DNA from: Neelides folsomi
Taxonomy: Eukaryota > Arthropoda > Collembola > Neelipleona > Neelidae
Length of the DNA: 64,000 nucleotides
Direction: 5' to 3'
NCBI GenBank assembly: GCA_034687125.1
Contig: JAQGBZ010000126.1
Location: 62,001-126,000, forward strand
Shown here: positions 1 through 14,300 of the stretch, one piece after another
Numbering within the stretch: the stretch's first letter is position 1
Layout of the letters: each line of letters begins with the position of its first letter
The notes under the pieces: generated by a model
Told to the model about the DNA's origin: nothing
The model's database searches: none
What the model saw: the letters and a program-made list of their open reading frames with translations, nothing else
Made by a program: the position numbers and the translations under genes

Positions 1-2223
1 TGATTTATCTCTTACAATTCAAGCTTCCCTTATTATAATCAATTGGCTCAAGCGGAGGAGTCGGAGGAGATAAAAATTCAATCTTTCTCTTCCCAACTTG
101 ATGGAAAAATTGGGGAAAAGCAAAGAAAGTGGGGGAGGAGAAAAACACTCATTTCAAGTCCCAGAGAGTTCGTATAATTTGAAAGGGCCAGAACCAATTA
201 TTTATATTTCATCTCTCTTCTCCCCCTCTTCAAGAAAGATCTCAAAAGTAATGAAATGCAAAAGTGAAGGAATCGAAACATTTCAAAAATGTCACGAATT
301 CAAATGCTTTTATCGAATGACAATAAAAGACAACAAAAATGATTCTTATAATTTTCTTTGTTCCTCTCTTAATATTATGCTATTTACTAATTTTAAGCAC
401 TATAATTAATCAAAGCGTATTTTAGCCCAATTCAATTATAAGACTTTTCCATTAGGGTTTTTGAATTTGAACAAAAGATGTTATAATAGAAGAATTTTAG
501 AAATAAAAGAGATTTTTAAAGAGAGTTATAATTAAAATAAATGGTAATTGCATCCTTTGGGCGTATTATATTGAAAAGGGGTTGGACGTTGAAGTGGGAT
601 AATGGGGGGTTTAAAGAGGTTTAAAGTGTCGGGAGATAAAAGGCTAAGTCTCGTGTTACTTGGCCCTTCTAAGTCGCGGCTCAGAGTGCATATTCTGATA
701 AAAGTCTGATCAATCATTTGGGTTCAATGGGGAAAACGACAAGGAAAGAGGATTTTGGCCCAGAAGGCACAAAGCCCAATTCTTTTCCCAACTCACTCAG
801 ATTATAAAAAGACCAATACTCCTAATGATTTCAATATTTCTTTACTTTTAAAAAATGGATTTTCATGACTAGATTTAAAAAAGGATTAAATGCATTTTTA
901 GGAATTAAATCTTGACAGTTTAGAGGAAATAATTTTATTATTTATAAGATAATTTAAATTAAAAAGCTCTTGCCTAAAATGAGGAAAATGGATTTTGAAT
1001 ATGTTTATCTCATTCCAAATAGTAAAGGAATTAAAATTCAAATTGTGAATTATAAATTATCCAAATTGAAAAGTTCTCTTGTTTCTCAACTCGTTTCAAA
1101 ATGAATGAAATTTGTTTTAGGTAAATGAAAAAGTAGAAATCAAATTGAACCACATGTTGAATGAGTTTGGGAAGATTCCTTTGAATGTAAAAATGGGGAA
1201 GGAGAAAAGTTGACGCGAGTCTTCCGGGCTTCTGCGAATGAAGGAACGGCGGCGCGAGGGAACCGAATTTCATTCCCGACCCAAAGAGGAAGAACTACAG
1301 TTGACTCAGAGTCAATACACCGAAAGGACCCAAACTTCCGCACAAACAATAAGTCGTTCAAAAAACACAAAAGCCCCTTATCCATACAGAACAATTCACA
1401 GAAATTAAATTTACCGTTTATTCACAATAAATCACACAAGCTTGTCTACAAAATTTCACAAAATTAAATTCAAAGAAATGTCAAAATTTTAATCTGAAAA
1501 CTATCATAAAATTTCGTTCATCCAGATTGTAAACATTTAACACGTAAAAGTTTAGACACAAGTAAAGGAAATTTAAACTCTTGTAAGTAAATTTTAGAAC
1601 CGGAAGTAAACATCATAAATTTGCTACTTCTCTTTTTGCGGGTTGAATTGAAGGGGCGAGTCAATGAAGGTTTTCCCCACTGGTGACCCCGAGTGGAGTC
1701 CAAAGCATAAACTCACATTACCCATGCGAACCCCCCGACAAATGTGACAGATATGGGCGAGGTGAGATAGTGAAAGTGTTTGTGACATAAATCTTCCTTT
1801 TCCATGCAATGGGGGAAAAATAACTGCGAATAATTTAATACCGCACAAAAACACATTTTTCAAAATTCCCATCACAAATCTCTCCCATAATTCCTCCAAC
1901 AATCAGTTTGAACATTGAAAAAAATGTCTTGAAATTTACGCCACAAATTGCAAAAAAACATTCAGAAAATCCAGGTAATTTCTTCAAATGTAAATCTTAA
2001 TCCTAAAACTATTTATTTTATTCCATTTCATTTTTAAAGAATAAAATAAAAAAGTATGAATAATAATAATAACCTGATACGCTATCTAAAATATTTGTAA
2101 TAATTTTCAATAATAAAATCTAAATTAAATAAATAATTTGGATAATAAAAATTCTCACTGGAGGGAATTGTAGAAAAAAGTAATTTTTTGAATTTGTTCA
2201 ACCGTAGATTGAAGATTTTGAAG
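1..2223. other. upstream region of the sidestep-like gene
   Basis: No convincing coding exon is seen. The stretch is AT-rich with two GC-richer patches, about 1205-1330 and 1640-1760. The first ends in the 15-bp palindrome TTGACTCAGAGTCAA. A promoter and untranslated exon may lie here, but I see no clear core element. Confidence 0.4.
1301..1315. promoter_or_regulatory. perfect palindrome containing an AP-1-like site
   Basis: TTGACTCAGAGTCAA is a perfect inverted repeat about a central base. It contains TGACTCA, the consensus for bZIP AP-1 dimers, in a GC-richer patch 0.9 kb before the first coding exon. Regulatory use is inference only. Confidence 0.3.
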
Positions 2224-2347
2224 ATGAGACGAAGGAGTTTGATTGATCTTCGCCTTCTCATCACGACGAGTATTTTGAGTTTGGGATTTCTTTCTCTTTC
2301 GGCCGACGGTCTGAAGAAAAATCATAATGAGAATGAAGCGAAAAAAA
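2224..2347 (+). CDS. sidestep-like coding exon 1: start codon and signal peptide
   Basis: ATG at 2224 opens [10 protein letters not shown] followed by a hydrophobic run [16 protein letters not shown] and then a polar stretch: a basic, hydrophobic, polar layout expected of a secretory signal peptide. The exon ends after 41 codons plus one base at a GTAAGT donor (2348). That phase is exactly what the next recognised exon needs. An in-frame TTG at 2188 extends the frame but is not an ATG, so 2224 is chosen. A CCGTAG possible acceptor lies just upstream (ending 2207), so a 5' untranslated intron is possible. The 9.4-kb gap to exon 2 is the main uncertainty. Confidence 0.75.
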
Positions 2348-5300
2348 GTAAGTTTTTCTCTCTCTTTCTTTCCCTATCTCTGTCTCTTTCTTTTTTCCAT
2401 TCTGCCTATGAGTTTGAAATGAGGGGGACGTGTATTTTAGTAATTGAGGGATTATGTGGCATTTCCTTCTCCGACCAACTCGCTACAAAACTCGGGGCCT
2501 TGAAAGACTCCAAAGGAGCAAGAAAGTGAGGAAGCTACAGAAGGGAAAGAAAGGAAATTTGTGAAGGAGACGAGGATTAAACTTTCACATCTCGCTCCGG
2601 CAAATATACATGAGAAATAATTGATATTTTCACTTCAATTGATGAAACATTAATTTATCACAAATGAGCTCACATACCAAGCACATTGCACCTTAATTCA
2701 ACTACGACTTCATATAAATTCATATAACAATCGTAATTAATTATAATGCACTCACTGCATAATAATAATACCAAGATATATATAGTTGCATATATCTGTA
2801 GCTCTTATTATCTTTACAGTTTCACAGTTTCACAATTTCAAAATATTTCCTTTTTGAATATTTGGTATATTTTTTTAATATCTCCTATATTTTTGGTATC
2901 TTTTCTATAGTATTCGTATATTTTGAAAACTGGTTGTTATATAACATTAGTTTTTAGGAAGCTAATTGTATAAATGGTTACAGTGTCCTTCAGTTTTATA
3001 ATTTAAATAAGGACTTTTCTTCTGAGGGATCTTTTGCTGGGATGGGTTTTAAAGCTAAAGAGTGTCTCATTTAATAAAATGTTAGTGTGATGAGTTGAGC
3101 CCAAGGAACTCTCTTTCATTACCATTGAAGATTGAAGTGGTGGGAGGGAAAGTTTAACAACATTATGATGATCTCTCCCTTCTTCTTCTCTCCTGCTAAT
3201 TGCACTCAAATTGATCTCCTAATCCCCGGCCCCTTTGTCAAACTCTACCCAACTTCACACGATCTCACTCGGTTCATTCTCATTAAAAATGTTGAGAACA
3301 ATTCGGGTATTGGAATTTAGTTTCACCGGTTCCGATTCCTCACATTGAACTAATGCTTTAACTAAACTTAACATTATTAGAATTAAACCATATTTTATAA
3401 ATGTATATATATATATATATATACTCATATTTTATATGAGATTAAGCTATTCTCAAAGTATTCATGAAATGAATTTAACTAAAAAATCTTAAAATTAAGC
3501 ATCTATTAAATTCGTAACCAATTTAACCTCCGACATTCAAAGTTCAGGGTTTAAAACAAAGTTGAACCTCAATAAATTAGGGAATTAATAGATTTACATT
3601 AGCTTGACAAAGAAAATTAAATTCTTTTAATTTTGCCTTAATGTTAATTGTTATAATTGTAATGAAAAATGCTGAGCTTACAATTGGATATAGTTGCGTG
3701 AAGTTTAGGGATAGTTTCAACCATGTGAAAGTAAATTCCATTACATTTAAAAGTTTTAATCCACTTAAATGAAACGGGGAGTTTTTCCCAACACAAATAA
3801 AAATAACATGGGAAATGTGTTGAAATAAGGTTTGGAATATACAGAGATTCTAAAGGAATAGACATAAGGAGTGTTATATAATATCTAATGCATAACTAGG
3901 TGAAATATAATTATGTTTTCATATAAGGACTAATATTTATGACTTTATGAGTGTAGTTGGATAGATGTAAATAGTTGAACAAGTTTTTGATAATTATAAG
4001 CAACATAGGAATTCTCTCTTTGCCTATTTTCTTTTTGCATCATCAACTTTAATTTCGACTTGTTTAAAGAAACCCAAAGTTTTTCCGACTTTCTTCATCC
4101 GCCTTCTCCACATGAAACCTTTGCAAAAAGAGGTTGGAGATAAAAATTATTTCCTTTCCCAAAATTCACCTGTTTTCATACAACTTACATTTTCTAATTA
4201 CATTTTACCAAAGTTTTATAATAAAAAAGTAATTTAAAAAAGTTATTAAAAAATTTTTTATAAATATTTATCTTCAATTTTACAATTTTTATTTACAAAC
4301 CATCAAGCATTGTATACACAATATACGCATATAATTCATCTGAAAATTATTGTACAATTTATGTAATAATTGAATATGTTTTATTTTAATGGTCCGGTAT
4401 GAGCGACATTTGTTATATTTGTTCTATTTACCTACTTGTGAATTTACAAGAGTTGTACAAAGCATGTAAGAGTTCAATTTGGAGTTCAATTATATTTAAT
4501 AACAAAACCTATATAATTTACGTAATTCACCTATTCATTTAAGCCATGTGTTGGGTAATAAAAATTTAAAAATGTGTAAGTTTACGGTGAGTTGGAGATT
4601 TGATCAAAATTTGTTTTCTCCGTTATGGGATTCCATGAGGGATGAAAACGCAGTGAGGGATAAAATCCAATTAGTTCATCCCTCATTAGACTCAGCCTGG
4701 AGCTCATAAAGTTTCATATTTACAAATATGATAAATTATGTGATGTAGAATCTATATTTCAATTATGGTCCTAAAAGAGGAGAAAATAATTTAATTTAAA
4801 TTTTAGACTTCTCATTACCCTCAGTCATTCAACCTCTCACAAATTGTATCGAAATATTTATTACAAAATATACCATAAATAAATATTATGATGATGCTTA
4901 AGTTAAAAATTGATTACTTAACTTCTCATTGACAAATGCTTCCCTATTTAATGTCTAATCTTTTCAAGAACTAAAAAACTCAACATTATTTGGCTAAATA
5001 TTTTACTTTACTTTATTACTTTAACTCTTATAATTGTTGACTTTACTGTATTTGAAAAAGAAGCATATTTTGTGTCTATTTAGATCAATTTTGACACATT
5101 TTTATTTGAAAAGTCAAATAATTGTTAATGGAAATAAATCATGAAGTTGTTAATTGTTTTCCCGATCCATGTTTGTTAAATGCCATGAAATAATCCTTTC
5201 AATCAATCATGTAAAAGTCTAGACAGCTTTTCCCTATATTCCCCATACTTTCCCTCTTTTCACGTGTTGTGGTCAAAGTGAAGGAGAAAATGAAATTGAA

Positions 5301-8300
5301 CGTCAACAGTTTTGCGGTCGACTGAACGAGTGAAACTGAATGTGTGTGTGTGAAAAATATAGAGAATATTTAACTCTGTTTGTCTGTATTTGGGTTCAAT
5401 TTGACGTATTCCTTTCCTTAATAACTAATAAAATGAATCAACAAAGGCCTGGTTTCGGTTTTTCATCTAAACCCATATATTGATAAATTGATAAATACAT
5501 ATGGAGTTGATAAGTGTGGAAAAGTAAATAATCGGGCTGTGCATATCAATGAGACTCTTTGGATTGTTCATTCATACAATTCAATAGGAAGTGAATATAA
5601 TACTTAAGAGTACATCAATACATAAGGGAAGTTAATAGCGATAATGGGACTGAATGGAATATTAATTTGGAGTGTAATTTTGATGTGGCAGTTTTCTCCA
5701 TATTTTGATGTGCTCATTTAACAAACATTTCTGCGTGCTGGTTTTGACAGGAGTCAGACGAGGAAATTTACAAATCCATAAAACACAGGGAAAATTCTCA
5801 AATGCTCTCAATATCAAATGCATTCTTTATAAGGAAATTCATCAAGCTCCAATTTAATATTTATATTAATTTTTATTTTATTTTAAAAATTTATATTATA
5901 TTGGTTTTTTCTACTAGAAAACTTTTCTGCCAATTTTGAATCCTAAACTAGTGAAAGATTCGAATATTCAAAATGACGTTAAAAATCACATTATGTGATG
6001 ACTGTGAAAAGGGCGATCTTTAAGGGAAAGTAAAGGAGGACATTTACGTGCCAAAATGGTGAATTTGAATTCCATTAGAAAATGCGTTATAAAATTCAGG
6101 TCCTTAAAAGCTCTGTGTAAATGTGTAATATTTAGAATTTAGATTTTCTTCCATTCTTCCTTGGCCAACTTTTCTCTTTAATGCTGTCATATATTATACG
6201 TAGATTTCCTCCTGATCTTCTCCACTTTCTCTCCAAGTTGACTCTGCAATGCTAATGAGCATGAAAATGGTTTCATCTTTACGGGAATTTTGAGCAGAGT
6301 GTCTTAAATGAAGAGAGATTTTAAACACACTTTGAAATACATTGAGAATCGGGAGTGTTTAAAATACAGTGTTTAAAATACAGAGTGTTTGAAATACCGA
6401 GTTTAAAATACTTACATGGAGGGAAATGTTTGAAATGCAGGGAGGGAAGGAGCTGTTTAAAATACACGGTGGAAGGGAGACAGGCGGATTAATTAAATTC
6501 GAGTTGAAGAACCAACAGGCCTGAGATTATATGACATTTTCTCTACTTTTCGATCTCAGAAAACTTAATGCCCCTTGATTGACGGCTGACTTTAAGAGCT
6601 GAAATGGGAAATGATTCTGCCCGGGTTTATTGCACATCTCCGGGAATGTCCGGAATCCTTTGAGAAAATGAGGGAGAAGCGGAGCGAGGAGAAGCGATAT
6701 TTCATCCAATGTTGTATCTTCCCACCCAGCTCCCAAACTAAGCTCCTGCCCATTATGAATTCACAAATTAAACCGCTTAATGATGTTTGGACCTCAACTA
6801 CCCCTCAAATACACGCGAATGAATAGAATCGTAAATGATACATTTAATAACAAATTCGAATTTACGATTAGTTCCATTGTATTTATATTTGCTGCTATTT
6901 ATTTATATTTCTTGTTTAAATAAATAATATTTTTATTTTATAATTTTTTTCAATTTAAATAAATCTATTTTTGAATATCATATTTAATTAATTTTTTAAG
7001 GATAGAATTTTTACATTATTATTTTGAATTTTAAGAATTTATTTTTTTTGAATTTTACAAGAATTCAAAATAAATTTCCCGAATTACACTACTATATAAA
7101 TAATTACCTTGAGTTTTAAAGATTTGAATTTTTAAAAAAATTCTCCGGGTTTACTGAAAATTACTGACTTGTGTTTTATTATTTTATTTATTGAGAAAGC
7201 AAATTATTAGTTTATTTTTATTGTGTTAAATTTATCTCATCATTTTGTTTTTAGACAGTTCCATTTATTTAAGTAGAAAATACAGGTGTAAGAATAGGTC
7301 TGGAATTTGAGCCGGGATTTTTAAATTATCGGTTCGCGTTTGTGTTTGTAAATTAGCGTGGATGGATTTTCCCTGCCGCACACACCTCACTGACATTGTG
7401 AAATGGTAAATAAAAAAGGGTGATTTGATGGGGAGTTGGAAATACGCACAAGGGCGTTGGCCTCCCAATAATTTATAACATCATTCATTTTTCATACCTT
7501 CATCGATACGAAACATCATCTAAATCAGCTCTTGAGATCCAATTTTTTAAAGTGATTTCCTTTGCAAAAAATACTAGGGATATTTGTAATCAAATGGAAT
7601 TCCTCCGTATCGGTGGCGGGAAAGAGATAGCCATTTTTTCCTCTTTAGTTTCTGATGCCGTGAGGCAACTCATCATCCTCCTACCCATTTCCCTTTCCCA
7701 GGAATATTCCCGAAATTCGGATACGCAGTAACTCATTTTACCTCACTCCAATTGACGTGGAGTTAAATGCTAATGGACGCTTTTTCTCCCCAATACACCA
7801 AATATCCTAAATATCCCAATTCATGTCACACTACTCATTTATGGCTCGTTCTACCCCGAGGGCATTTCCAGAACTTCAACGTCAATTCGACGGAAACCAA
7901 ATAGAATTATAGGAATAAATCAATTAATTTTCTCCTTTAATAGAAAAATAATTGATTTATATTAATGATTTAATGATGATTTAAATTGCAATTACAACAT
8001 TAAATCGAAAATGGCAAATTGGACTCTAATATTTATTCTATTATTAAGAAATGGCAAATCCAATTGAAAAAATTTATCAATTTGAAATATTACGGTAAAT
8101 ATAAAATCACATAAATTAATTTTTAATAATCATGTAATAATAGGATAGTTTAAATTTTAAATCGTTTTATAATATGATAAGCTGTTTTGAACAATTTGGT
8201 ATTTATTGCTGAGATTAATTTCCTAATTGGAGGGCTTTAAAAAGCAAAGCTGTAGGAAAATTTCCTTCCGGATTTCACCTCTTTAATCTCCTATATGATG

Positions 8301-11300
8301 AGTGAATTATAAAGTAATTTTTCTCATTGATTGGGTAGGATTGTAATTCGCATTAAAAGAGCAATCATCCTCGTTAAGTGAGATAATGAAAATGGAGCTA
8401 ATTGGGGGAAATGGAAATAATCCGCTTACCTTCATAATACCGTAATGAAAAAGTGGATTAGAAATTCAAGGGTCGTTAAAGAAGATTTAAATCCTCTCGG
8501 TCTAGTCGACAGCAACAAATCGGTTGCCCTTCTTTTTAACTTGATGAAATCGATAAACTCATTTGGATTTCCCAAAATTTTCATTTTCCATCCATTTCAT
8601 TTCCCTTCCCGCCCTTTTCTTCTCTTCTTTTACCCGGGTAATCCCCGTTTGATCTTCGATGGATCGAATTACCTCCATTTTTCACCCCCAACTTCTTGTC
8701 ACTTTCCTCCATTGTTGTTCCGGCTGGAGAAGAAACAATATCCATAAAAGGGCATAAAAGGGGTCTTCCACTTAAAGAGGGAAGTGAGGAAATAAGAATG
8801 GAAGTTTGAGCAAGTTGGGCTAAACCCAGAAAGTAAGAATGTATTTATTGGAGAGGGAATGGGCGGGGGATTCAAAGTCGGAGTTTGGAAATGAGAAAAA
8901 TAAGAGAATTTGTATGCGAGGAGAGAAATTTGAGTGAGAAGGATGCGTGGCATTTCCCGGGCCAAATAGCTCAGTTTAGGAGAGAAAATTGAGTTTTTCA
9001 ATCTGCCATAAAGCTGAAGATGGTCGGAGTTGGCCCTCGTAACCCCAACCCTTCATTTCCTATCATGTCCATACACTTACATTCAAATTTGGGAAGGAAT
9101 CCTCGGTCTTATCTTACCCGTTTATTTCCAATTTCTTCGCCCTCCGGATCCTAAAAGGGAATCGCCCTCGTCTCTTTCACTCGCCACTCGGCCCATCTCA
9201 ACGCCATCGGACCATCAATTCCATACATCAATTCTATCAAATACATCAATTGACTCTTTTTTAACAACCACACTGAACACATGACATATTTAAAATTGTG
9301 AATTTAAAGTCATCAATTCCTAAATATCTATTTTGAATATCCTAGACTTTCAATGATAGTTTAAGATTTATTTCATTGATAGGCGGTCAAGATGAAAAAG
9401 ACTTACATCTCATTTCTGTTTGTTTTCATTCAAGGTTTACATTACGCTTTTATGTACAACATGTGCAAAAACATTCCATAAATATTTCCAACATTTTTTC
9501 TAACATTTTTTCCCTTTTTCATTCCATTCTTTTCATTGGAGATAAATACTAAGATAGGTAGTAGTTCCATAAGCGTATAAAGTGAACATATTTACTTATA
9601 TGGGAGTATTGTAAGGAACAGAAAAGGTTAAAAAATCTTACAAGTTACAGGTCCATTTACATTGAACTATAAATCTCCAAAGGAGTTTGCAAATATTGGC
9701 AATATATTTACGAGAAAGGAGATTCAATTGAGGCAATATTTGCAAAACTCCTTCACTTCCCCAACACATTTTTTTGTGTAAAGTTGTTTAAAGGAGGAAA
9801 AAGTGCGAAAAGGCTTTGGGTGTTTTAAACGTGGAGTTTCGGTTTTCTGGAAATGTCAATTTATCCTCGTCGTGTCACCCGACGAATCAGTGAAGGAAAA
9901 ACAAGAAACTTTATATACCAAATCATTATTTTTATATCCAATATATGTAATATAAACCTATATGCATTTGATCCTTCAATATACCTTCTTTAGTTTTTCT
10001 ATTCCTTTTCTTAAAGTTCGTACTTGGGACCATTTTAGGATATTTTTAAAATAATATAGGATTCATATAGATACATATGGTACAGATAGTGTTAGTTATA
10101 TGACACTGAATAAAGAAGTGTATGGGAGTAAAGTGGAAGTGTAGGAGAAGCATTCGGTGAGATGCAGACGTAAGCAGAATTGAGTCTTGGAAAATCTCTT
10201 CCTTCCAATTTCCCTCCCTTTTTGGTAGCATTGGGAGTGTTTGGAGAATTCGGAGTATTCGGAGTCTCCTGGAGGATTGCGGTGGAATGGGAAGTCTGGG
10301 TGTGAGTCTAATCAATGGTTGTTGGACCGGTGTGAGAATAAAAAAAACTTTTCAACTTTAACCAAACCCTTTTTATTTGTTCGATTGTGGAAGAAGCGAC
10401 GGAGATTCAACTTCATCTCATTTTCCCGTCCCTTCATTCCAAGTCCCATTTGAGTCATTCGATTCCCTCACGTATATTTGTTCCGTCTATTTATTGTGAT
10501 TTTTATGCGATTTCCCCTTAACAACTCTCCCCTCCGCTACATATACAATCCCACAGGCTTCTTTACACCATTGCGATCATTCTCTTACTCAAATACTTTT
10601 CTTTCTACGATTGAATGTAACAGGATTGAGACTATTGGATAGTTAGGTAAAGGTGGATAGGTTAGGATACTTTGGATAGATAGGTTTGGATACGTTAGAT
10701 ATCTTATGTTATTGTATTTAGATATATGTTATTGGATGAGTATTTTGGAGTGTGATCGTGCCCTGTGTGTTATTTGGAATGTAATGGGAGGAAACCTTCG
10801 GAGGAACCTATTTGGATATAAATACCAATAAAAAGTCCATCCTTTCCCCATTTGAAAGTGAAAGGGAGCCATCGAATGTTTCAACCCGATAAACTCCTAA
10901 TTTCTTACGACCTTCCTTCGAGAGAATCCTCCCTGGGAAAACCCGGGTTTTACCCGTTTGCCCTCCCTACTATGTATGTTGTTATTACGTTTTTTTACTA
11001 TCCTGAGTGAAATAAGATCATAATGTAGGAATTCTATTTTGTGCAAGGGAATCCAATTTGGGTAAATGGAGAGTTGCGGAGGAAGGGGCGAAGAAAAGAA
11101 TGAGGTTGGGAGAGCAAGTGGGAATTAACTACCGATTAATAAACTCATTTTCATATTTATTCCCTCTCCTTTGCGTGTGGGAGAATTTAAATTTAATCTT
11201 AATTTACTAATAACAACGGTTTAATGATCGATCATCACGTATTAAATTCATAATGGGAAAATACGCACTTTCCAGCGGCTCCTACACGGTTTAACATAAG

Positions 11301-14300
11301 TGGTGATGGAAGATAAGAACTTCATTAAATGGCTTATTACATGTTCAAATGCTCAACATTTTCAACCAACGTTTTTTATCATGAACATTAAAAATTTCTA
11401 ACGCTTTGGGATAAATTAAAAACAATTTATAAAATTAATGATAATGTTAATATTATCAGATGAACTCAAACATATTGATGTAGCACATAGAGTGTAAGTA
11501 AATTGAAATAATTTTCCATTAAGCTTTCTCTACTCTTTGATTCAATAGAGAACATGAATTTGGACATTGTGAGCCACGTGGGTTTAATAAAAATAAAAAA
11601 ATCATAAAAGTGTGCCTTCTTGCTGGTTATAGCCTTTCTGGCCCTCCAGCCAGTCGTTGTGTAAAAAAGGGCTTTGGGGACGTAAAGAAAGCCACTTTGT
11701 CGACTTATGATCGAATTAATCGGCTTAAGGAGGTTCCTCTAAGCGCCTTTTCTCATTTTTCCTTTTCTTTCTTTCCAGCTCCAATCGAGCACGTGGAAGG
11801 AGTCTTAGGTCACAGAGTGGAAATGCCCTGTGACATCTCGCCAAGAAGACGTGACGATGCTGTGTATATGGTCCTATGGTTCCGTGAAGGAGTTGGTGGG
11901 AAACCGCTTTACAGGTAAAATGAATTTAATATTCTTTGAGGTTTCCCAATTTAAAAAATCCCGCATTATTTTAATGAAATCCTCATTTTGGATTCATACG
12001 CATTTCATAGTTTCTCATTTACAGATCTTGATTTTAAATATCAAACAAAATTTTTATGTTCTGATTTAATTCACAACATAAAGGGAATTCTCCATTTAGG
12101 GAATATTTGTATTTTGAGATCTTTGCCTTTAAATAGAGAATAAAAATAAGGAGCCATGAAGGCGAAAAATGAGTTTTTCTCTTTCCCGGCTTTTCCCCGG
12201 GTTTTCCACATATGGAAATGAGTCGAGACACAAACACATTGAATCTCTTTTTATTGATTATTCCCCTTCCAGTAGATTTTGCTTAATAGAACCCGGGATC
12301 TTATTTGGGCCGGAGTGAGGAGGAAGTTTAAATCTAGTGAAAGAAAATCAGGGGAATCAACTGAATTACGAATTTACTTTCATTCCATTTCTCTTAGCGC
12401 GTATGTTTAAAATACTGGGCCAAGACGCGTTTGTAAATTCAAGCTCAGCTCACAATCACATAATGTGATTCTATTCTTATTCCGCATAATTCTATATAAT
12501 TTCATATATACCTTAAATTCCTTGTAATTCCATATACATAAATTCATTCCATATCAAGCTTTACGAATCTCATTCTACATATATGTATCATATTATGTAC
12601 CATTCACATAGACAAAGTTTTGTAGCATCCACAGTATGTGTTTAACTATCCATACATATATCAATCAGAAGGTATAAAGATCGCATGAAGAAATGGAGTA
12701 AGAAATGATGTAAGAATGTATAGTTTGTATAGAGGGATAGATGGTGAGAGATTAGGGAGAGATTATGTGAAGAAAAGGATGAGGGTCTGAGGTGAATAGC
12801 TCATGAGGAGAAGTCTTATAGGGTTCAAATAGAGGAAGAATAATAAAGGAGAATTGGAAGGTGAGGGGAAAGCAAAGGAGGACAAGTTAAGAATTATGAA
12901 AGAGGGGAATAAGAACAGGAATTTGAATGCAATGCCACGGTTGGTGAATATTATTATCGGGTTGCGGGTGAAACGTTGGGAGCAACACCAAGATTTAGAA
13001 AACCAAGAAGGTATAAGGAAAAGACCAAAGGAAAGTAAGTCAGGAGGATGAAAAAAGTATCAGGGTTTTCATAGGATTCCCAAAATGTAGCTAAAAGAAT
13101 TGAAACTTTATACAGCTTTATATTAACTATACATTTTACATAGCTTTGTATTAACTATATTTGCCAAATGATATGAGAGGAAAATTGTATGATATTATAC
13201 ATGGATAGAAAAATATGGAAAATTTTATTTTCGTATTCATAGAGCCATTTGGATATTTTATAAAGGGTAAATTATATTATGTAGTTAGGTATATATTTTT
13301 CAAACTGTATATTTTAGCAGGTCTGGGAAAGGTATGAAAATTGTATATGACTCAAAACCCCGAAATTCACTTCCAATGTGCCTTGTAAAGTAATCAGAGA
13401 GACTTCGATCTTCATCACACGGTAGGAAAATCATATGACATGGTTTTTCCATTAACAGGACAGCTCATATATTGAAATTTCCCCCTCAGTCTCCCACACC
13501 AAAACACTGAAACATACACGTTGATAAAAACTCTCTCCAAATCTCCTATACAAATCATTACAGAGATACAGATCAGTAATAAATATACCAATATAAAATA
13601 TATCATTCAAGGATTAAGTTCCCACACCCAGTGCACTTTTTATTAATATTGCAATATAGTCTTACATAACATTATACGAGTACTCGTATCTATATAAGAT
13701 GTGTTATGTGTTGGATGCGGTGTACGTATTACGAATAATGTAGATATGTATGTATGGATCTGTACATAATACATATTTATAGTGTATGAGTATGAATTTT
13801 CTGAATATAGAGTACAGAGAATACATCAAGATATTCAATATTTTACAGTTACTTAAATATTTATTCAATATTATGGTAGAATTTTGTGAGTCTTTTGACT
13901 CCAATGGACGTCTTAGGTTTAATAAATTTTGTTAAAGAAAGTGAGGTTGGACATCACCTTGGGCGATTCATGGTTAAATAAAGAAGTTTTAAAGGCTTGG
14001 GATTGAATTCTCTCCTTGAGATTTATCCTGCAATGCACCACTACAGGAGAAGAATTTGTAAAAAGAAAAGAGTGACAGATAAAATTACTATTTACATAAA
14101 AATGATACATTAGGTGTCTTTATGCATGAGAAACCAAAGACCAAACGAACCTGATCATAATACACAATTCCTTATTACTTTTTCATAAAATTTATGTAAA
14201 ATTCCCATAAAATATCCTTCACGCATTTTGATATCCTGTGAAATTTTTCGGTTTTAGTTTACAATAATATTTATTAGGTATTCGGGTAGTTGAAATTAAT

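Larger units (their letters stand above)
2348..11778 (+). other. intron 1 of the sidestep-like gene (9.4 kb)
   Basis: Mostly AT-rich with no recognisable exon. It holds a (TA)10 tract at 3404-3423, (TG)6 at 5341-5352, a run of GTTTAAAATAC-like copies at 6351-6470 and the perfect palindrome AAAACCCGGGTTTT at 10938-10951. Short open frames near 8445-9284 lack splice-site or domain support. Confidence 0.7.

Noticed and set aside
2188-2223. Extension of receptor exon 1 upstream to base 2188.
   Set aside because: The codon there is TTG, not ATG, and a possible acceptor (CCGTAG) lies between it and the ATG at 2224.
8445-9284. Overlapping frames on both strands in a GC-richer part of intron 1.
   Set aside because: Phases and signals do not fit the receptor gene, and the peptides are Pro/Ser/Phe-rich without domain features.
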